This document shows positions 34,378-46,396 of a stretch of 64,000 nt of DNA, in pieces. The notes beneath the pieces were generated by a model. The model ran no database searches, was not told the DNA's origin, and saw only the letters and a list, made by a program, of their open reading frames with translations. A program made the position numbers and the translations under genes. The stretch comes from Mycobacterium simulans (GTDB lineage Bacteria; Actinomycetota; Actinomycetes; Mycobacteriales; Mycobacteriaceae). The DNA is taken from assembly GCF_900232995.1 (NCBI RefSeq), contig NZ_OCVX01000003.1, positions 2,765,998 through 2,829,997 of the forward strand. Direction: 5' to 3'. Position 1 is the stretch's first letter; the number at the start of each line of letters is the position of its first letter.

Positions 34378-34405
34378 ATGCATTGGGAAATGCATGGGAA
34401 TGCAT
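34378..34405 (+). promoter_or_regulatory. Three ATGCAT repeats upstream of the PKS
   Basis: ATGCAT occurs at 34378-34383, 34390-34395 and 34400-34405, each followed by a G/A run (TGGGAA, GGGA, GGGGA). They lie 105-132 bp upstream of the PKS start in the 298-bp gap after the esterase. They could be activator or repressor half-sites for the lipid operon. The remaining gap shows no gene. Confidence 0.35.
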
Positions 34406-34509
34406 GGGGACGCGTAGGGGATTAAGTGGCCGCGTGCGCCCGGGGGCCCTACGTGCATTCGTGTCGGCATGGTTTGCCCAGCACCGTTGGGCGTGTACAG
34501 GGGGACTAC

Positions 34510-37500
34510 ATGGTGCGTGCTGCGACCGCCACATCCGTTGCCATCATCGGTATGGCTTGCCGGCTTCCTGGGGGGATTGATTCTCCACAATGCTTGTGGG
34601 AAGCCTTGTTACGCGGCGATGACTTCGTGGGTGAGATTCCGGTGGAGCGGTGGGACGCGGACGCGTACTACGACCCCGAACCCGGTGTTCCCGGCCGATC
34701 GATTTCACGTTGGGGTGCGTTTCTAGATGACGTGGGGGGCTTTGACTGCGACTTCTTCGGTATGACCGAGCGTGAGGCGACCGCCATTGACCCGCAACAC
34801 CGCTTGTTGCTGGAAACGTCGTGGGATGCCATTGAGCACGCCGGTCTTGACCCGGTGGCACTTGCTCGCTCGCAGACCGGCGTTTTCGTGGGACTGACGC
34901 ACGGCGACTACGAATTGCTGTCCGCCGATTGTGGCGCCGCCGAGGGACCATACGGATTTACCGGCACCAGCAACAGTTTCGCGTCCGGTCGTGTGTCGCA
35001 TGCGTTGGGGTTGCATGGTCCCGCGGTCACTGTGGACACGGCATGTTCGTCGGGTCTGATGGCGGTGCACCAGGCCTGCCGCAGCCTGAACGACGGCGAA
35101 AGCGACCTCGCCCTTGCCGGTGGCGTCGCCGTCACGTTGGAACCACGCAAGGCCATTTCGGGCTCCCTGCAAGGCATGTTGTCTCCCACCGGGCGTTGTC
35201 ATGCCTTCGATGCTGCGGCAGACGGTTTCGTGTCGGGCGAGGGTTGTGTGGTGTTGTTGCTGAAACGGTTGCCGGATGCGGTGCGCGACGGTGACCGGGT
35301 GTTGGCGGTCGTTCGGGGTACGGCTGCCAACCAGGATGGCCGCACCGTGAATATCGCGGCGCCGTCGCTGCAGGCACAGATTGCGGTGTATCGCAAGGCG
35401 TTAGCTGTAGCCGGCGTCGACGCGGCCACGGTGGGGATGGTCGAAGCGCACGGCACCGGCACCGCGGTGGGCGATCCGGTCGAATATGCAAGCCTTGCCG
35501 CAGTGTACGGGGTCCAGGGTGCGTGTGTGCTGGCCTCGGTGAAGACGAACTTCGGTCACCTGCAGTCGGCGTCGGGGCCATTGGGGCTGATGAAGGCGAT
35601 CCTGGCGTTGCAGCACGGCGTGGTTCCGCAGAACCTGCACTTCACCGAGCTGCCGGAGCAGTTGGCCGAGATCAACACCGAACTATTTGTCCCACAAGCG
35701 AATACGACTTGGCCCAGCAACGATGGTCAGCCACGGCGCGCCGCGGTGTCGTCGTATGGCATGTCGGGCACCAACGTGCACGCCATCGTCGAGCAAGCAC
35801 CAGTACAGGCATCGAAATCGTCGGCTCCGAAAGCGGCTGGGCCGCTGTTGTTTCCGGTGTCGGCGACGTCGGCCCAGCAACTTCGCATATCGGCTGCGCG
35901 ATTGGCTGATTGGGTTGACTCGCAAGGCGGTGGTGCCCGGATCTGGGATCTGGGTTACACCCTGACTCGTCGCCGCGCACACCGGCCGGTGCGGACAATG
36001 GTCACCGCAGGGAGCGTGGCTGAGCTGAGCGCGGCCCTGCGCGACGTCGCCGGCGGCGACATTCCGTATCGGCCCGCCGTGGGCCAAGACGTTCGGGGGC
36101 CGGTGTGGGTGTTTTCCGGACAGGGTTCGCAGTGGCCTGCGATGGGTGCCCAACTGCTGGCAACAGAGCCGGTATTCGCCGCAACCGTCGCCGCGATGGA
36201 GCCGGTGATTTCCCATGAAGCAGGGTTCTCGGTGACCGCGGCGATGTCGGCGCCGCAGACCGTGAGCGGCATCGATCGGGTCCAGCCGACGATCTTTGCG
36301 ATGCAGGTCGCGTTGGCCGCGGCGATGGCGTCTTACGGGGTGCGCCCTGGCGCGGTGATCGGGCATTCGCTGGGTGAGGCCGCCGCCGCCGTGGTCGCCG
36401 GAGCCTTGTCGCTCGAGGACGGGCTGCGAGTCATTTGCCGCCGGTCACGTCTGATGGCGCGCATCGCCGGCAGCGGCGCCATGGCGTCGGTGGAACTGCC
36501 TGGCCACCAAGTGTTGTCCGAGCTCGAGATTCGCGGGGTGTCCGACGTGGTGTTGTCGGTGGTGGCGTCGCCGACCTCGACCGTCGTCGGCGGTGCCACC
36601 GCATCCGTTCGTCAGCTCGTGACCGCCTGGCAACAACAGGACGTGCTGGCGCGCGAGGTCGCGGTGGACGTCGCCTCGCATTCCCCGCAGGTCGATGCGA
36701 TCCTCGACGAGCTGGTCGAGGCGCTCGCCGACCTCGCCCCAAGGACACCAGCGATCCCGTACTACTCCGCGACCCTATGGGACCCCCGCGAGCGACCGTC
36801 GTTCACCGCCGAGTACTGGGCCGAAAACCTGCGCTACACTGTGCGATTCGCGGCGGCTGTGCAGGCGGCCCTCAAAGACGGCTACCGGGTGTTTGCCGAA
36901 CTGGCGCCGCATCCGCTGCTCACCTACGCCGTCGAGCAAAACGCCGCCAGCCTGGACATGCCGATCGCCGCGCTGGCCGCGATGCGCCGCGACCAACAGC
37001 AGCCCTTCGGGCTGCGCGGCTTCGTCGGCGACATATACAGCGCCGGCGCCGCGGTCGACTTCACCGCCCGGTACCCCACCGGGGTCTTAGTGGATGCGCC
37101 GCTGCCGACCTGGACGCACCGGGAGCTCATGCTGACGCGTGCGGACGGTGACCAAGCGCGCGGCGGCTCCCTCCAGGCCGTTCATCCACTGCTCGGCGCG
37201 CACGTGCACCTACATGAGGAACCCGAGCGCCACGTCTGGCAGGGCCAGGTCGGAACCGGGGCGCACCCTTGGCTTGGTGACCATCAGATTCACCAAGTGG
37301 CCGCGCTTCCCGGCGCCGCGTATTGCGAGATGGCGTTGGCCGCAGCGCGCACCGCGTTGGGTGAGGTGTCCGAGGTCCGCGATATTCGGTTCGAGCAGAC
37401 GCTGCTGCTGGGTGCGGAGATGTTGGTATCGGCGGCGGCATCGGTTGCCACACCCGGCGTCCTCGAATTCGTGGTCGAGACGCATGAAGAAGGTGGGAGT

Positions 37501-40500
37501 GTTCGGCGGGCCAGCGCGATGCTGCATTCGGGTGAGGCCGTGCAGCGGCCGCACGCGTACGACCCCACGTACGACCCCACGTACGATATTGACGCGCTGA
37601 TCGCGGAGCATCCGTCGAGCACCGACGGCGCCGAATTGCGAAAAGCCTTCGACAGCCTGGGCATTCATTACGGTCCGGCCTTCTCAGGTCTAACCGCGGC
37701 TCAAACCGCTGTAGGTGAGGTCACCACGGTGCTGGCCAAGGTGGCGCTGCCGGGAGGCATCCGCTCGCAGCAGTCGGCCTATGCAATCCATCCGGCCCTA
37801 CTCGATGCATGCTTCCAGTCGGTCGTAATCCATCCGGATGTCCAAATGGCAAGCGTTGGTGGGCTGATGCTGCCCGTGGGGGTGCGCAGACTGCGCAACT
37901 ATCACTCAACGCGTAATGCGCAGTATTGCCTGGTCCGGGTCACGTCGTCGCGAGCCGGCGAATGCGAGGCCGACCTCGACGTGGTTGACCGGTCCGGAAC
38001 GGTACTCATGAGCGTCGAAGGACTACAGCTGGCCGCCGGGGTTTCACAGCACGAACAAGCCGATCGGGTGCTCAACGAACGGCTACTGACCATCGAATGG
38101 GAGCGGCGTGATCTGCCGGAAGTACCCCAGATCGACGGGGGCTCCTGGCTGCTGCTGAGCGCTTCCGAAACTGATCCGCTGACAAGACAACTCGGTGATG
38201 CGTTGAACGACGTCGGCCTGCACAGCAGGACCGCGGCTCTCGGTGCCGTAGAGCTGCATTCGCTGCATGGGCCGGTCAACGGGCTCACCGGGGTGGTTGT
38301 CGTGACCGCGCCGCCGACATCGGCAGCGGTACGCCGGGGCCGCGACTACGTGTCTCAGCTGGTCGGCGTCGCCCGCGAGCTGGCCGAGCTGCCCGGCGAG
38401 CCGCCTCGGCTTTTCGTGGTGACCAGAAACGCCGCGACCGTGCAAGCGGGTGATCTGGCCAACCTGGCGCAGGCCGAGCTGCGCGGTCTGCTGCGGGTGA
38501 TCGACTCCGAGCATCCGCACCTGGGTGTCACCCAGATCGACCTAGACGACGGCGCCGACCCCGCGCAGGTGGCTCGGCAACTGCAAAGCGGGTCCGAGGA
38601 GGACGAAACCGCCTGGCGCAACGGCGAGTGGCACACCGCCCGCCTGCGGCCGGCTCCGTTGCGCCCGGTCGAACGGCGAACCACGACTGTCGAACCCGAA
38701 CACGATGGCATGCGCCTGCAGATCCGTGTCCCCGGCGACCTCGAGTCGTTGGAGTTCGTCGCGTTCGACCGGGGCGCACCTGGACCGGGCGAGATCGAGG
38801 TCGCGGTCACCGCGTCCAGCGTCAACTTCGCCGATGCTCTCGTCGCCTTCGGTCGATATCCCACCTTCGAGGGCTACCGACAGCAGCTGGGCATCGATTT
38901 TGCCGGTGTGGTGACCGCGGTCGGTCCGGATGTGACCGAGCACAAGGTCGGCGACGAGGTTGGTGGCATGTCCGCCAACGGATGCTGGAGCACGTTCGTC
39001 ATCTGCGACTCCCGGCTGGCGGTCACGCTTCCCGCCCAGGTGCCGATCTCTGAAGCCGCCGCGGTGCCTACCGCTTCCGCGACCGCGTGGTACGGCCTGC
39101 ACGATTTGGCTCGAATCTCGCCGAAGGACAAGGTGCTCATCCACTCGGGGACGGGTGGTGTCGGGCAGGCGGCGATCGCGATCGCCCGAGCCGAGGGATG
39201 CGAGATCTTCGCAACGGCGGGCAGCCCGCAGCGCCGGCAACTGCTGCGCGACATGGGTATCCAGCATGTCTACGACTCACGCAGCACCGACTTCGCCGAA
39301 CAGATCCGCGGGGACACCGGTGGGTACGGCGTCGACGTGGTGCTCAACTCGCTGCCCGGCGCGGCGCAGCGCGCAGGAATCGAATTGCTGGCCTTCGGCG
39401 GGCGGTTCATCGAAATCGGCAAACGCGACATCTACGGCGATACCCGGCTCGGTCTCTTTCCGTTCCGCCGCAACCTCTCGATGCACGCGGTGGACCTGGC
39501 ATTGTTGACGCACAGCCACCCCGATACCGTCCGGCGTCTGCTGACCACCGTGTACCAGCGCACGGCGGAGGGTGGGTTACCGCTGCCGCAGACCACGCAC
39601 TATCGGATGCACGACGCCGCAGCCGCGGTGCGGTTGGTCGGCGGCGCTAGGCACACCGGAAAGGTGGTGCTCGACGTGCCGCACACGGGAAGCGGCGTGG
39701 CCGTGTTGCCCCCGGAGCAGGTTCCGGTGTTTCGGCCCGACGGTGCCTATATCGTCACCGGCGGGCTGGGCGGCCTTGGGCTGTTTCTCGCCGGAGAGAT
39801 GGCTGCGGCAGGCTGCGGACGAATCGTGCTGAATTCCCGCTCGACACCCGATGTCCAAGCGCAGCAAGCCATTGCGCGGCTGCGCGCCGACGGCGCCGAT
39901 ATCCAGGTGGAGTGCGGTGACATCGGTCAGCCCGAAACGGCGGGCCTTCTGGTTTCGATAGCAACCGAATCCGGGTTGCCGGTGCGCGGTGTGCTGCACG
40001 CGGCGGCGGTGGTCGAGGACGCTACGTTGACCAACATCACCGATGAACTCATCGATCGCTGCTGGGCGCCGAAAGTGGATGGGGCATGGAACATTTACCG
40101 AGCCACCGTTGGGCAGCCGTTGGATTGGTTCTGCGTGTTCTCATCGGCCGCCGCGTTGGTCGGCTCGCCGGGTCAGGGCGCCTACGCGGCGGCCAACAGC
40201 TGGTTGGACGGGTTCGCCCACTGGCTGCGGCAGCAGGGCCGTCCAGGTAGTGCCATTGCGTGGGGAGCGTGGGCCGAGGTTGGTCGCGCCACCGCACTGG
40301 CCGAAGGCACCGGGGTGGCGATCACGCCGGCCGAGGGCGCTCGGGCGTTCCAGACGCTGCTCCGTTACGACCGTGCCTACTGCGGCTACGCACCGATCAT
40401 GGGAACACCGTGGTTGACGGCGTTTGCGCAACGTAGCCGCTTCGCCGAAGCGTTTCAGTCCCTTCGCGAAAATCGAACGGACACCGGCAAGTTCCTCGCG

Positions 40501-40785
40501 GAGCTGAGCAGCCTGCCGCGGGAGGAATGGCCTCGCGCCATTCGACGGCTGTTATCCGACCAGATCAGCCTGATGCTGCGGCGCACCATCGATCCGGACC
40601 GGCCATTGTCCGACTATGGTCTGGATTCCTTGGGCAACTTGGAATTGCGGACCCGCATTGAAACCGAAACGGGTGTCCGCATCAGCCCCACCAAGATCAC
40701 CACGGTCCGTGGTTTGGCCGAGCACGTATGCGAAGAGCTGGCAACTCTGGAACCTGCCGCAGCTGCAGCAGCTGCCGCAGTCTGA
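34510..40785 (+). CDS. MAS-like iterative polyketide synthase (Pks3/Pks4 type, unsplit)
   Basis: A 2091-residue type I PKS that makes methyl-branched acids; in the polyacyltrehalose locus these are mycolipenic-type acids from methylmalonyl-CoA. Domains: KS about 10-430 (active Cys179 in VDTACSSG); AT about 530-850 ([17 protein letters not shown]); DH about 890-1180 (catalytic His in HPWLGDH); ER about 1420-1730 ([11 protein letters not shown]); KR about 1745-1930 ([20 protein letters not shown]); ACP about 2005-2075 (Ser in LDSLGNLEL). All six are intact. ATG 34510 follows GGGGGA. In H37Rv the same protein is split into pks3 and pks4. It heads a row with papA3 and mmpL10. Confidence 0.92.
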   Translation: MVRAATATSVAIIGMACRLPGGIDSPQCLWEALLRGDDFVGEIPVERWDADAYYDPEPGVPGRSISRWGAFLDDVGGFDCDFFGMTEREATAIDPQHRLLLETSWDAIEHAGLDPVALARSQTGVFVGLTHGDYELLSADCGAAEGPYGFTGTSNSFASGRVSHALGLHGPAVTVDTACSSGLMAVHQACRSLNDGESDLALAGGVAVTLEPRKAISGSLQGMLSPTGRCHAFDAAADGFVSGEGCVVLLLKRLPDAVRDGDRVLAVVRGTAANQDGRTVNIAAPSLQAQIAVYRKALAVAGVDAATVGMVEAHGTGTAVGDPVEYASLAAVYGVQGACVLASVKTNFGHLQSASGPLGLMKAILALQHGVVPQNLHFTELPEQLAEINTELFVPQANTTWPSNDGQPRRAAVSSYGMSGTNVHAIVEQAPVQASKSSAPKAAGPLLFPVSATSAQQLRISAARLADWVDSQGGGARIWDLGYTLTRRRAHRPVRTMVTAGSVAELSAALRDVAGGDIPYRPAVGQDVRGPVWVFSGQGSQWPAMGAQLLATEPVFAATVAAMEPVISHEAGFSVTAAMSAPQTVSGIDRVQPTIFAMQVALAAAMASYGVRPGAVIGHSLGEAAAAVVAGALSLEDGLRVICRRSRLMARIAGSGAMASVELPGHQVLSELEIRGVSDVVLSVVASPTSTVVGGATASVRQLVTAWQQQDVLAREVAVDVASHSPQVDAILDELVEALADLAPRTPAIPYYSATLWDPRERPSFTAEYWAENLRYTVRFAAAVQAALKDGYRVFAELAPHPLLTYAVEQNAASLDMPIAALAAMRRDQQQPFGLRGFVGDIYSAGAAVDFTARYPTGVLVDAPLPTWTHRELMLTRADGDQARGGSLQAVHPLLGAHVHLHEEPERHVWQGQVGTGAHPWLGDHQIHQVAALPGAAYCEMALAAARTALGEVSEVRDIRFEQTLLLGAEMLVSAAASVATPGVLEFVVETHEEGGSVRRASAMLHSGEAVQRPHAYDPTYDPTYDIDALIAEHPSSTDGAELRKAFDSLGIHYGPAFSGLTAAQTAVGEVTTVLAKVALPGGIRSQQSAYAIHPALLDACFQSVVIHPDVQMASVGGLMLPVGVRRLRNYHSTRNAQYCLVRVTSSRAGECEADLDVVDRSGTVLMSVEGLQLAAGVSQHEQADRVLNERLLTIEWERRDLPEVPQIDGGSWLLLSASETDPLTRQLGDALNDVGLHSRTAALGAVELHSLHGPVNGLTGVVVVTAPPTSAAVRRGRDYVSQLVGVARELAELPGEPPRLFVVTRNAATVQAGDLANLAQAELRGLLRVIDSEHPHLGVTQIDLDDGADPAQVARQLQSGSEEDETAWRNGEWHTARLRPAPLRPVERRTTTVEPEHDGMRLQIRVPGDLESLEFVAFDRGAPGPGEIEVAVTASSVNFADALVAFGRYPTFEGYRQQLGIDFAGVVTAVGPDVTEHKVGDEVGGMSANGCWSTFVICDSRLAVTLPAQVPISEAAAVPTASATAWYGLHDLARISPKDKVLIHSGTGGVGQAAIAIARAEGCEIFATAGSPQRRQLLRDMGIQHVYDSRSTDFAEQIRGDTGGYGVDVVLNSLPGAAQRAGIELLAFGGRFIEIGKRDIYGDTRLGLFPFRRNLSMHAVDLALLTHSHPDTVRRLLTTVYQRTAEGGLPLPQTTHYRMHDAAAAVRLVGGARHTGKVVLDVPHTGSGVAVLPPEQVPVFRPDGAYIVTGGLGGLGLFLAGEMAAAGCGRIVLNSRSTPDVQAQQAIARLRADGADIQVECGDIGQPETAGLLVSIATESGLPVRGVLHAAAVVEDATLTNITDELIDRCWAPKVDGAWNIYRATVGQPLDWFCVFSSAAALVGSPGQGAYAAANSWLDGFAHWLRQQGRPGSAIAWGAWAEVGRATALAEGTGVAITPAEGARAFQTLLRYDRAYCGYAPIMGTPWLTAFAQRSRFAEAFQSLRENRTDTGKFLAELSSLPREEWPRAIRRLLSDQISLMLRRTIDPDRPLSDYGLDSLGNLELRTRIETETGVRISPTKITTVRGLAEHVCEELATLEPAAAAAAAAV

Positions 40786-40800
40786 GTCAAGGGGGAAACG

Positions 40801-42216
40801 TTGCAGGTTGGGCCGTTGACCGTTGGAACACTGCGGGATTGGGAACCCGGCACGGGTTTGACCGTGTCGTGGCAGCCATCTCCGGCCGCGCGTGACAAGG
40901 CGTTGCAGGCACCCGTGAGCGATGTGCCCGTCAGCTACATGCAGGGACAACATATTCGCGGTTATTGCAACCAGAAGGAGAAAGGACTCGACTACTCGCG
41001 GTTGATGCTGGTCAGTTGCCAAAAACCCGGCCGCTGCGACATCCGTGCGGCCAATTACGTCGTCAACGCACACCTTCGCCGGCACGACACATACCGCAGC
41101 TGGTTCGAATACAGCGGTGATGGCCAGATCGTGCGACGCACTGTCCAGGATCCCGCCGACATCGAATTCGTGCCCGTCCGGCATGGCGTGCTTACGTCGA
41201 CGCAAGTTCGAGAGGTTGTCGAGAGCACGCCGGATCCGCTGCAGTGGGATTGCTTTCGATTCGGGATCGTCCAAGGCGAAGACCACTTCACGTTCTTCGC
41301 GAGTGTGGACCACGTCCATGTGGACGCGATGATCGTCGGTGTCACGCTGATGGAGTTCCACTTGATGTACGCCGCCCTGGTGGGCGGTGGTGCGCCGCTG
41401 GAGCTGCCGCAAGCAGGCAGCTACGACGAGTTCTGCGTCCGGCAGCGCAGTTTCACCGCAACTCTCACGCAGGAATCCCCACAGGTTCGCGTTTGGAAAG
41501 AGTTCGCCGAAGGTAACGGCGGCAGCCTGCCGCAATTCCCACTGCCGCTGGGTGATCCGTTGCAGCCCTGCGGCGCCGACATCGTCACCGTGACCATGCT
41601 GGACGCGGCGCAGACGGCCCGGTTCGAGTCCGCTTGTATTGCTGCCGGAGCGCGATACATCGGTGGTGTGCTGGCCTGCTGCGGTCTGGCTGAGCACGAG
41701 TTGACCGGTGCAGCAACGTATTACGGACTCACACCGCGTGACACACGCCGAACAACGACGGACGCTTTGACCCAGGGCTGGTTCACCGGCCTGATCCCGG
41801 TCACCGTACCGATCGCTGAGTCGGCCTTCGATGAGGCGGCCCGCACCGCGCAGAACGCCTTCGATTCGGGTGTGAACCTGGCTGAGGTGCCGTATGGCCG
41901 CGTCCTGGAATTGGCGTCGACGCTGGACAAGCCTAGACCGAATTTCCCCGTCATCAACTTCCTCGACGCCGGTACAGCACCGCTCTCGGTGCTGCTGACC
42001 GCGGAATTGGGCGGGTTGAACATCGGGGTCTACGGCGACGGCCGGTATTCATACCAGTTGTCCATCTACGTCATCCGAGTCGAGGAGCAGACCGCGGTCA
42101 CCGTGATGTTCCCCGACAACCCGGTCGCCCAGGAATCGGTCGCCCGCTATGTGGCGGCGCTGAAGTCGGTGTTCGAGCGTGTCGCCGAGAGCGGGCACTG
42201 GCGCAATGTCGCGTGA
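40801..42216 (+). CDS. papA3: Polyketide-associated acyltransferase PapA3
   Basis: A 471-residue acyltransferase of the condensation-domain-like Pap family that loads acyl chains from CoA or PKS onto trehalose positions during polyacyltrehalose assembly. The catalytic HxxxD is HVHVD within SVDHVHVDAMIVG, with Ala instead of Gly after the Asp, as in PapA3-type proteins. TTG 40801 (LQVGPLTVGTLRDW) follows an AAGGGGG ribosome site; it starts 15 bp after the PKS stop, so one transcript is likely. A sulfolipid-type PapA1/PapA2 identity cannot be fully excluded without alignment. Confidence 0.9.
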   Translation: MQVGPLTVGTLRDWEPGTGLTVSWQPSPAARDKALQAPVSDVPVSYMQGQHIRGYCNQKEKGLDYSRLMLVSCQKPGRCDIRAANYVVNAHLRRHDTYRSWFEYSGDGQIVRRTVQDPADIEFVPVRHGVLTSTQVREVVESTPDPLQWDCFRFGIVQGEDHFTFFASVDHVHVDAMIVGVTLMEFHLMYAALVGGGAPLELPQAGSYDEFCVRQRSFTATLTQESPQVRVWKEFAEGNGGSLPQFPLPLGDPLQPCGADIVTVTMLDAAQTARFESACIAAGARYIGGVLACCGLAEHELTGAATYYGLTPRDTRRTTTDALTQGWFTGLIPVTVPIAESAFDEAARTAQNAFDSGVNLAEVPYGRVLELASTLDKPRPNFPVINFLDAGTAPLSVLLTAELGGLNIGVYGDGRYSYQLSIYVIRVEEQTAVTVMFPDNPVAQESVARYVAALKSVFERVAESGHWRNVA

Positions 42217-42221
42217 TTCGC

Positions 42222-42237
42222 GGGAGGTGAGGCCATC
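42222..42237 (+). promoter_or_regulatory. Strong Shine-Dalgarno followed by ATC, apparent mmpL10 start
   Basis: GGGAGGTGA (42222-42230) lies four bases before ATC (42235-42237). Translation from that ATC gives (I)[19 protein letters not shown], the normal MmpL N-terminus. No ATG, GTG or TTG occurs in frame between the papA3 stop (42214) and GTG 42295. The position of a near-perfect ribosome site argues that initiation happens here on a non-canonical codon. Confidence 0.6.
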
Positions 42238-45200
42238 TTCGGACGGCTAGGCGAATTCGTCGCGCGGCGGCCATGGGTTGTCATCGGCTGCTGGGTGGCG
42301 CTGGCGCTGCTGCTGCCGATGACGGTGCCGCCGCTGACGGAGATGGCTCAGCGGCATCCCGTCGCCATCCTGCCCGCCGACGCGCCGTCGGCCGCCGCCG
42401 CGCGCAAGATCACCACGGCGTTCCACGAGGCGGGATCGGAAAACGTGTTGGTGGTACTCCTGACCAACGACAAGGGGTTGGGGCCGGCCGACGAAAACGT
42501 CTATCGCACACTGGTGGATCGTTTGCGCGGCGACACCGAAGACGTCGTCATGCTGCAGGACTTCCTCAGCACGCCGCCGTTGCGCGAAGTGCTGGGGGCC
42601 AAGGACGGCAAGGCGTGGATCCTGCCGATCGGCCTAGCGGGCGAGCTGGGGACGCCGCAGTCCTACCGCGCCTACACAAACGTCGCCGATATTGTGAAGC
42701 GAACCGTCGCCGGATCAACCTTGACGGCCAACGTAACTGGACCCGCGTCCACCGTCGCTGACCTGACCGACGCCGGGGCGCGCGATCGCGCGTCGATCGA
42801 GCTGGCGATCGCCGTGATGTTGCTGGTCATCCTGATTGTCATCTACCGCAACCCGATCACCATGCTGTTGCCCCTGGTCACGATTGGCGCATCGTTGCTC
42901 ACCGCGCAAGCGGTGGTCTCTGGAGTCTCCCTGTTCAGCGGCATGGCCGTGTCCAACCAGACCATCGTGCTCATCAGCGCCATGATCGCCGGGGCGGGAA
43001 CCGATTACGCCGTCTTCTTGATCAGCCGTTATCACGATTACGTCAGGCGCGGTGACGATTCACGAACGGCGGTCAAGGCGGCACTGATCTCCGTCGGCAA
43101 GGTGATTGCCGCGTCGGCGGCGACGGTCGGAATCGCCTTCCTTGGAATGGGATCCGCCAAGCTCGGCGTGTTCTCAACGGTCGGCCCGGCATTGGCGATC
43201 GGGATCGCGGTGTCGTTCCTGGCCGCCGTGACGCTGCTGCCGGCCATCCTGATGCTGGCCGGGCCGCGCGGCTGGGTCGCCCCGCGCGGCGAGCGCACCG
43301 CCGCATTCTGGCGGCGGACCGGCGTGCGAATAGTACGGCGGCCCAAAGCTTATCTGGGTGCTAGCCTGGCGATCTTGCTTGCGTTGGCCGGCTGCGCGGC
43401 CCTGGCCCACTTCAATTACGACGACCGCAAGCAACTGCGGGCTACCGCCGAGAGCTCGGTCGGGTACGCCGCGCTGGAACGCCATTTTTCAGTGAATCAG
43501 ACGATTCCGGAGTACTTGTTAATCCAGTCTCCGCACGACTTGCGCACACCGCAGGCGCTGGCCGACCTGGAGCAGATGGCGCAACGGGTGAGCCAGATCC
43601 CGGGCATAGCCGCGGTCCGCGGCGTGACGCGGCCGACGGGAGAATCGCTCGAACAGGCCAGAGCCACCTATCAAGCGGGCCAGGTCGGCCAGCAGCTGGG
43701 CGGGGCGTCACACCTGATCAGCGAGCGCACGGGTGACCTCAACCGACTGGCCTCGGGTGCAGACCTGTTGGCCGACAACCTCGGTGACGTCCGAACACAG
43801 GTCAGTCGGGCCGTCGCGGGCGTCCGTGGTCTGGTCGATGCTCTCGCCTATGTCCAGAACCAATTTGGTGGCGGCAAGACATTCGGCGAAATCGACACTG
43901 CCGCCAGACTTGTCACCAGCATCCGTGGGCTGGGTGACGTCTTGCAAGTGAACTTCGCCGGTATCGCCAACAGCTTCGACTGGGTCGATGCCGTTGTCGC
44001 GGCGTTGGATACCAGCGTGGTCTGTGACACCAACCCCGTGTGCGGTACCGCTCGCGTTCAGTTCCACAAGCTGCAGGCCGCGCGTGAGGACGGAACGCTC
44101 GATAAGATCTCCGATCTGGCTCGTCAGTTGCAGTCGACTCAGTCATTGCAAACCGTGTCGTCGATGGTGAGCGGACTGGACCGATCGCTGGAATCCGTGG
44201 CCGGATCGCTGAAGTCACTGGGACTGGACAATCCGAACGCGGTCCGAACCCGGTTGATCACCATGCAAACCGGCGCCAACGATCTCGCCAGCGCCAGTCG
44301 TCAGATCGCCGACGGTGTGCAGCTGCTGGTCGACCAGACCAAGCGGATGGGTGTGGGGCTATCCCAGGCGTCGGGATTTCTGATGGCAATGGGCAACGAC
44401 GCCGCGCAGCCGTCCATGGCCGGATTCAATGTGCCGCCCCAGGTGCTCAACACCAAGGACTTCAAGAAGGTGGCGCAATCCTTCATCTCGCCGGATGGGC
44501 ATTCGGTGCGGTACTTCATCCAGACCGACCTCAACCCGTTCAGCGCCGAGGCTATGGATCAGGTCGGCACGATCATCGACACCGCCCAAGGCGCACAGCC
44601 GAACACGTCGCTGGCCGATGCTTCGATATCCCTCGCGGGGTATCCGGTCACGCTGCGTGACACCCGCGACTACTACGACCGCGACATGCTGCTCATCGTC
44701 GCGGTGACCATCGTCGTCGTGCTGTTGATCCTGATGTCGCTGCTGCGAGCGATCGTTGCGCCGCTGTACCTCGTCGGCTCGGTGATTATCTCGTATCTGT
44801 CGGCGGTTGGGCTCGGTGTGTTGATGTTTCAGGTGCTAATGGGTCAGCATTTGCATTGGAGTGTGCCGGGATTGGCGTTCGTCGTGTTGGTCGCCGTGGG
44901 CGCCGACTACAACATGTTGCTGGCGTCGCGACTGCGTGACGAGTCGTCAGCGGGCTCGCGCTCCAGCGTCATCCGCACTGTGGGTTCCACCGGCGGAGTC
45001 ATCACGGCGGCGGGCCTGATTTTCGCGGCCTCGATGGCCGGCCTGCTGTTCTCCAGCATCGGGACCGTCGTCCAGGGTGGCTTCGTCATCGGAATCGGCA
45101 TTCTGGTAGACACTTTCGTGGTGCGCACCATTACGGTGCCCGCCATCGCGGCTTTGCTCGGACGAGTCAGTTGGTGGCCCACACCGCGAGGCCGTCTGGG

Positions 45201-45276
45201 CCAGCGGCTCCCGCCGGCCGAACCCGACAGGAAGAAAACCGTTTTCGAAGCTGTGGCCGACGGATCCGAGCGCTAA
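42235..45276 (+). CDS. mmpL10: RND-family lipid transporter MmpL10
   Basis: An inner-membrane MmpL/RND transporter of about 1013 residues that moves trehalose esters across the plasma membrane. Twelve helices are split by two extracytoplasmic domains; the second is coiled-coil-like ([19 protein letters not shown]). Proton-relay Asp-Tyr pairs typical of MmpL are present in helix 4 ([11 protein letters not shown]) and helix 10 ([10 protein letters not shown]). Annotated from ATC 42235 because the first membrane helix and RRPW motif begin there; a conservative start is GTG 42295, which cuts off half of helix 1. Convergent with chp2, overlapping by 4 bp. Matches Rv1183. Confidence 0.9.
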   Translation: MFGRLGEFVARRPWVVIGCWVALALLLPMTVPPLTEMAQRHPVAILPADAPSAAAARKITTAFHEAGSENVLVVLLTNDKGLGPADENVYRTLVDRLRGDTEDVVMLQDFLSTPPLREVLGAKDGKAWILPIGLAGELGTPQSYRAYTNVADIVKRTVAGSTLTANVTGPASTVADLTDAGARDRASIELAIAVMLLVILIVIYRNPITMLLPLVTIGASLLTAQAVVSGVSLFSGMAVSNQTIVLISAMIAGAGTDYAVFLISRYHDYVRRGDDSRTAVKAALISVGKVIAASAATVGIAFLGMGSAKLGVFSTVGPALAIGIAVSFLAAVTLLPAILMLAGPRGWVAPRGERTAAFWRRTGVRIVRRPKAYLGASLAILLALAGCAALAHFNYDDRKQLRATAESSVGYAALERHFSVNQTIPEYLLIQSPHDLRTPQALADLEQMAQRVSQIPGIAAVRGVTRPTGESLEQARATYQAGQVGQQLGGASHLISERTGDLNRLASGADLLADNLGDVRTQVSRAVAGVRGLVDALAYVQNQFGGGKTFGEIDTAARLVTSIRGLGDVLQVNFAGIANSFDWVDAVVAALDTSVVCDTNPVCGTARVQFHKLQAAREDGTLDKISDLARQLQSTQSLQTVSSMVSGLDRSLESVAGSLKSLGLDNPNAVRTRLITMQTGANDLASASRQIADGVQLLVDQTKRMGVGLSQASGFLMAMGNDAAQPSMAGFNVPPQVLNTKDFKKVAQSFISPDGHSVRYFIQTDLNPFSAEAMDQVGTIIDTAQGAQPNTSLADASISLAGYPVTLRDTRDYYDRDMLLIVAVTIVVVLLILMSLLRAIVAPLYLVGSVIISYLSAVGLGVLMFQVLMGQHLHWSVPGLAFVVLVAVGADYNMLLASRLRDESSAGSRSSVIRTVGSTGGVITAAGLIFAASMAGLLFSSIGTVVQGGFVIGIGILVDTFVVRTITVPAIAALLGRVSWWPTPRGRLGQRLPPAEPDRKKTVFEAVADGSER

Positions 45277-46355
45277 CCGTTGACGCCGATGATGCCGCGA
45301 ACCGTGGCGAAGGCGTTTTCGATGGAGTCGCGAGTTATCGGATCCAGAATGGCCACCGGGTCCATGCCGCGCACCGGATCCACCGAAACGGGGCGGGTGA
45401 ACGGATTGTCGTTACGTGAATAGCCCGCATCGATTTGCGGCTGCAGCATCGCATCGATGGCATCCACCTCGGCGTCAGACATGCCCAGGTAGCGTAGCGG
45501 CATTGTCAACGGAAGATGGTTCACCGGAATAAGATACGTCGTCGTGGGAGCGCCTCGTGAGTTGACGGTGGTTCTGATGTTCTGCGGAGGAACGTCACCA
45601 GGGCCGGTGAACGCGGCCGGGGTGTGCACGATCGCAGAGGCGACGAACGCGTTGGCGTCGGCCAGCAGATTGTCGGGCCGGTCGGGGAAGTCGGCGAGAC
45701 CGTCGTAGGTGGCGACGATCTTGTTGGTGTCGTACTGGCTTTCCACCGGTTGGGGCATCGTGTAGTCGATCACCGGGATATAGCTTCCGGGTGGGAAGAT
45801 GCCCGAGAGGAAGCTCGCCCCGAACGCGTGAGTTCCCATTGGGTCACCGATTGTGGTGAACTGCAATCGATCTGGTGGTGGTGCCGTTGGGTCATTGGCG
45901 AGCCGCACCTGTTCCTGGTCGAGGGCGAGGGTGCCTTGGGACAAGCCGACGGCTGCGGCCGGCTGGGTCGCGTGACGAATAGCCGTGTCCAGGCTATTGG
46001 TCGCTTGTCGCGCGGCCTCGCCGATGGTCACCCGGTCTCGGGTTCCCGACAAGAACATGGTCGGGACCCAGCTGAAGGGGGCTCCAGCGGGGTAGTCGAT
46101 CAGGTCGCGCTTGGCGTTCGGAAAGTAGCCGGAGCCCGCCCGGTTCGTGTAGTCGCGCCAGGGGATCCCCGGCGCTCTCGCACCGCCGAGCGCGTAGACG
46201 ACCTTGGCGTTCGCGGCATCGCCGACCGGGGATGGCGTCGGAGGTTGCCAGGGGGCCCATGGCGACCCTGGATCGGCGGTCGCGACGCCTGGTCCGAATC
46301 CAGCGGCCCACCCCGCGAGCCATGCCGCGAAAGCACATGCGAGAAGTCGTTTCAT
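45273..46355 (-). CDS. chp2: Secreted PE-PPE-domain acyltransferase Chp2
   Basis: A 360-residue serine hydrolase-fold acyltransferase that in M. tuberculosis (Rv1184c) completes polyacyltrehalose by transferring acyl groups between diacyltrehaloses, acting at the outer side of the membrane together with MmpL10. A signal or anchor peptide ([18 protein letters not shown]) leads; cleavage is near VATADP. The nucleophile elbow is VGLSQGTL. The second start, ATG 46355, follows GGGGGA; the GTG at 46370 would place that run inside the gene. Its stop overlaps the mmpL10 stop region. Confidence 0.9.
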   Translation of the reverse strand: MKRLLACAFAAWLAGWAAGFGPGVATADPGSPWAPWQPPTPSPVGDAANAKVVYALGGARAPGIPWRDYTNRAGSGYFPNAKRDLIDYPAGAPFSWVPTMFLSGTRDRVTIGEAARQATNSLDTAIRHATQPAAAVGLSQGTLALDQEQVRLANDPTAPPPDRLQFTTIGDPMGTHAFGASFLSGIFPPGSYIPVIDYTMPQPVESQYDTNKIVATYDGLADFPDRPDNLLADANAFVASAIVHTPAAFTGPGDVPPQNIRTTVNSRGAPTTTYLIPVNHLPLTMPLRYLGMSDAEVDAIDAMLQPQIDAGYSRNDNPFTRPVSVDPVRGMDPVAILDPITRDSIENAFATVRGIIGVNG

Positions 46356-46396
46356 TATGTTTTCCCCCACAACTTTTCAGCGTTCAGGCTACACAC

